24,717 bases of DNA from an uncultured Collinsella sp. (GTDB lineage Bacteria; Actinomycetota; Coriobacteriia; Coriobacteriales; Coriobacteriaceae). The notes under the pieces were generated by a model. The model ran no database searches. It was given only the letters and a program-made list of their open reading frames with translations, and was not told where the DNA came from. Shown one piece after another: positions 23,147 through 24,717 of this stretch (position 1 is the stretch's first letter; every line of letters starts with the position of its first letter). The stretch covers positions 1 through 24,717 of the forward strand of contig UQAU01000028.1 in NCBI GenBank assembly GCA_900539035.1, written 5' to 3'. The translations under genes and the position numbers were made by a program.

Positions 23147-23197
23147 AAGGTGTTGAGCAGCTAAGGTCTAAACCTTGCGTGTCCCAAAGCGAAGGAA

Positions 23198-23226
23198 ATT
23201 ATAGGGGAGACTCCCCGCCTGTGCAA
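23198..23226 (-). promoter_or_regulatory. Promoter of the tRNA-Pro/tRNA-Gly operon
   Basis: On the minus strand TTGCAC (23226-23221) and a consensus TATAAT (23203-23198) are separated by 17 bases, ending about 50 bases before tRNA-Pro. The spacer is filled by GGGGAGTCTCCCC, a small palindrome that could also serve as the end hairpin for brnQ. Confidence 0.75.
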
Positions 23227-23237
23227 GCATTGATGCC

Positions 23238-24596
23238 TTAGCTCCTCGAATGTGCGACAAAACGACTATGGAGCAGACCGATCACAAAGGCAACCACGGC
23301 AACCGGCGCCCACGCGGCTCCAATGTCCGCAAGCGGCAGTGCATCGAACGGCAGCCACGCGCCCGCAAAGAACGCATCGCGGACCGAGGTGATCACACTC
23401 TGCACAGCAACCACGCCGCCGACCCACACCCACACCTGTGGATGCGCGTCGCAAAAGCCGTGCACCAGGCCCATGAGCACCAGAACGATGGCGACGGGAT
23501 ACAGGGCGTTGAGCATGGGCACCGAGAACATGAGGATCACGTCGAGGCCCACGTTGGAGAGTACGCACGAAAACGCTGCGAACACAAAGGCGAGAATCGC
23601 AAAGGGACGGCGCATGGCCTCCTCGGAAGCCTCCGCTCCCCCTTCGACCACATACGTCTCGCAGAAGTAACGCGAGCAGCAGCTGATAAGGCCAATGCAC
23701 ACGTTCATGCAGGCGAGGAAGAAAATCGCAAAGACGACAACCGTGCCAGCAAGACCAAAGTGCATAGAGGCCGAACGCGCAAGGATGGCGGCACCGTTGG
23801 TAGCGTCGGGCATCACGGTGCCGAGCTGCATACCGGCAAGCCCCAAGCCGCAGTAGATGATGGCCATGAGCACGCCGGCGATCACACCTGAACGCGAAAT
23901 TTCAAAAGCGACGCGCTTGTCGTCGGTCACGCCCAGCTCGTGAATGGTCTCGGCGATGATGATGCCGAAGGCGAGCGACGCAAGCAGGTCCATGGTCTGG
24001 TAGCCGGTCAAGAAGCCTTGGACCGCAGCGCCGGCATCATAGGGAGCTTGCGGGACAGCAGCCGGTCCCAACGGCGAGACCACGGCGGCACCCACAACCA
24101 GCACGATGAGCGCAATGAGCGCGGGGCCCGTAATGCGGCCGAGCACGCGCGTGATGACGCCAGGACGCAGCGTGAGCGCAAACGCGACGACAAAGAAGCC
24201 AACGGCAAACACCAGGCGAGCCGTGCCAAGCGAGACGCCCTCGGGCAGCAGCGGCACCAGCATCTCGAAGGCCGTGGAGCTCGTACGCGGAATGGCCAGG
24301 CACGGGCCGATCGCTAAATAGACCGCCGCGACAAAGAACTCACCGAACTTGGGGTGCACGCGGCCGGCAAGCTCGCGCGCCGTTCCGGCAAGCGCCACGG
24401 CGATAAAGCCCATGACGGGCAGCCCGATAGCGGCAATCAAAAAGCCAACCATGGCAAGCGGTGTGGCCGTGCCGGCCTGGAGCGCCAGCAACGGCGGAAT
24501 GATGAGGTTGCCGGCGCCAAAGAGCATCGAGAACAGCGCAATGCCGACGGTAACGACATGGTCGGAGCGCAGACCGTGCGGGGCGGATGAAGCCAT
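23238..24596 (-). CDS. brnQ: BrnQ-type branched-chain amino acid:cation symporter
   Basis: A 452-residue inner-membrane carrier of the LIVCS family, importing Leu, Ile and Val with Na+ or H+. The N-terminal signature IALFSMLFGAGNLIIPP is diagnostic. About 12 hydrophobic segments are visible, and GYQTMDLLASLAFG is also typical. The length is normal. The ATG has GAAAGGTGG upstream. The 5' side runs into the right copy of the 65-bp inverted repeat, 45 bases before the start. It is transcribed toward the tRNA genes and is functionally unrelated to the formate genes. Confidence 0.93.
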   Translation of the reverse strand: MASSAPHGLRSDHVVTVGIALFSMLFGAGNLIIPPLLALQAGTATPLAMVGFLIAAIGLPVMGFIAVALAGTARELAGRVHPKFGEFFVAAVYLAIGPCLAIPRTSSTAFEMLVPLLPEGVSLGTARLVFAVGFFVVAFALTLRPGVITRVLGRITGPALIALIVLVVGAAVVSPLGPAAVPQAPYDAGAAVQGFLTGYQTMDLLASLAFGIIIAETIHELGVTDDKRVAFEISRSGVIAGVLMAIIYCGLGLAGMQLGTVMPDATNGAAILARSASMHFGLAGTVVVFAIFFLACMNVCIGLISCCSRYFCETYVVEGGAEASEEAMRRPFAILAFVFAAFSCVLSNVGLDVILMFSVPMLNALYPVAIVLVLMGLVHGFCDAHPQVWVWVGGVVAVQSVITSVRDAFFAGAWLPFDALPLADIGAAWAPVAVVAFVIGLLHSRFVAHSRS

Positions 24597-24640
24597 GGGG
24601 CCACCTTTCGAATCGAAACAAAAACGGGACGGGCAAAAGA

Positions 24641-24705
24641 CCCATTACAGTTTGAGTCGTCCGAAAGGGCGGCTCTTTTCCGTTGCACGGTTATACGATT
24701 GAGCC
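24641..24705. repeat. 65-bp inverted repeat, right copy
   Basis: Exact reverse complement of 1-65. It lies in the region upstream of brnQ, and its terminator hairpin points rightward. On the minus strand it carries TATAAC and TGTAAT boxes, so it may also contain promoter elements for brnQ, without a clear -35. Confidence 0.95.
24654..24679 (+). terminator. Intrinsic terminator, rightward, inside the right 65-bp repeat
   Basis: GAGTCGTCC (24654-24662), loop GAAA and GGGCGGCTC (24667-24675) are followed by TTTT. Two G-U pairs make it specific for plus-strand RNA. No plus-strand gene ends nearby inside the window, so its target transcript is not obvious. Confidence 0.7.
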
Positions 24706-24717
24706 GTACCGGTGGTC

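Noticed and set aside
22928..23160. Small plus-strand frames over the tRNA genes
   Set aside because: They are antisense to two clear tRNAs and are well-known spurious frames.

Overview
The window is GC-rich and looks like part of a Coriobacteriia (Actinomycetota) genome, probably a Collinsella-like gut anaerobe. That assignment is inference from protein character, GC content and gene set; no rRNA or taxonomic marker is present. Protein-coding sequence is almost all on the minus strand, so the biology reads from right to left.

The core (about 21.66 kb down to 6.25 kb) is a nearly uninterrupted minus-strand operon for a complete formate hydrogenlyase of the Hyf (hydrogenase-4 / FHL-2) type. 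The order is hydN, fdhF, hyfA-B-C-D-E-F-G-H-I-J, hycI, focA. fdhF is a selenoprotein: an in-frame UGA at codon 140 is followed by a SECIS-like hairpin. Formate enters or leaves through FocA and is oxidised by FdhF. Electrons pass through the ferredoxin-like subunits (HydN, HyfA, HyfH, HyfI) to the [NiFe] large subunit HyfG, which makes H2. Three antiporter-like subunits (HyfB, HyfD, HyfF) with HyfC and HyfE form a membrane arm that could couple the reaction to ion pumping. HyfJ and HycI are maturation factors.

Downstream of a terminator, still on the minus strand, lie an orphan cytoplasmic molybdopterin oxidoreductase, selA and selB. selA and selB encode the machinery that decodes the UGA in fdhF. 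selC, selD and the hyp genes are not in the window.

To the right of hydN is a 427-bp divergent region with an 11-bp-arm palindrome and a strongly structured hydN leader. It is followed by a plus-strand RelB/DinJ-like antitoxin and PIN-domain toxin pair, then minus-strand tRNA-Gly(TCC) and tRNA-Pro(TGG) with a good promoter, and a brnQ branched-chain amino acid carrier.

Two repeat systems frame the window. A perfect 65-bp inverted repeat, each copy carrying an outward-facing intrinsic terminator, sits at the two ends (1-65 and 24641-24705). A 24-25 nt repeat occurs as an inverted pair beside selB and again after the toxin gene, so direct copies bracket the whole selB-to-toxin block. No transposase, integrase, phage gene or CRISPR array was seen. 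The most unusual signals are the repeat framing, the structured hydN leader that can hide its own ribosome binding site, and the orphan molybdoenzyme next to the selenium genes.
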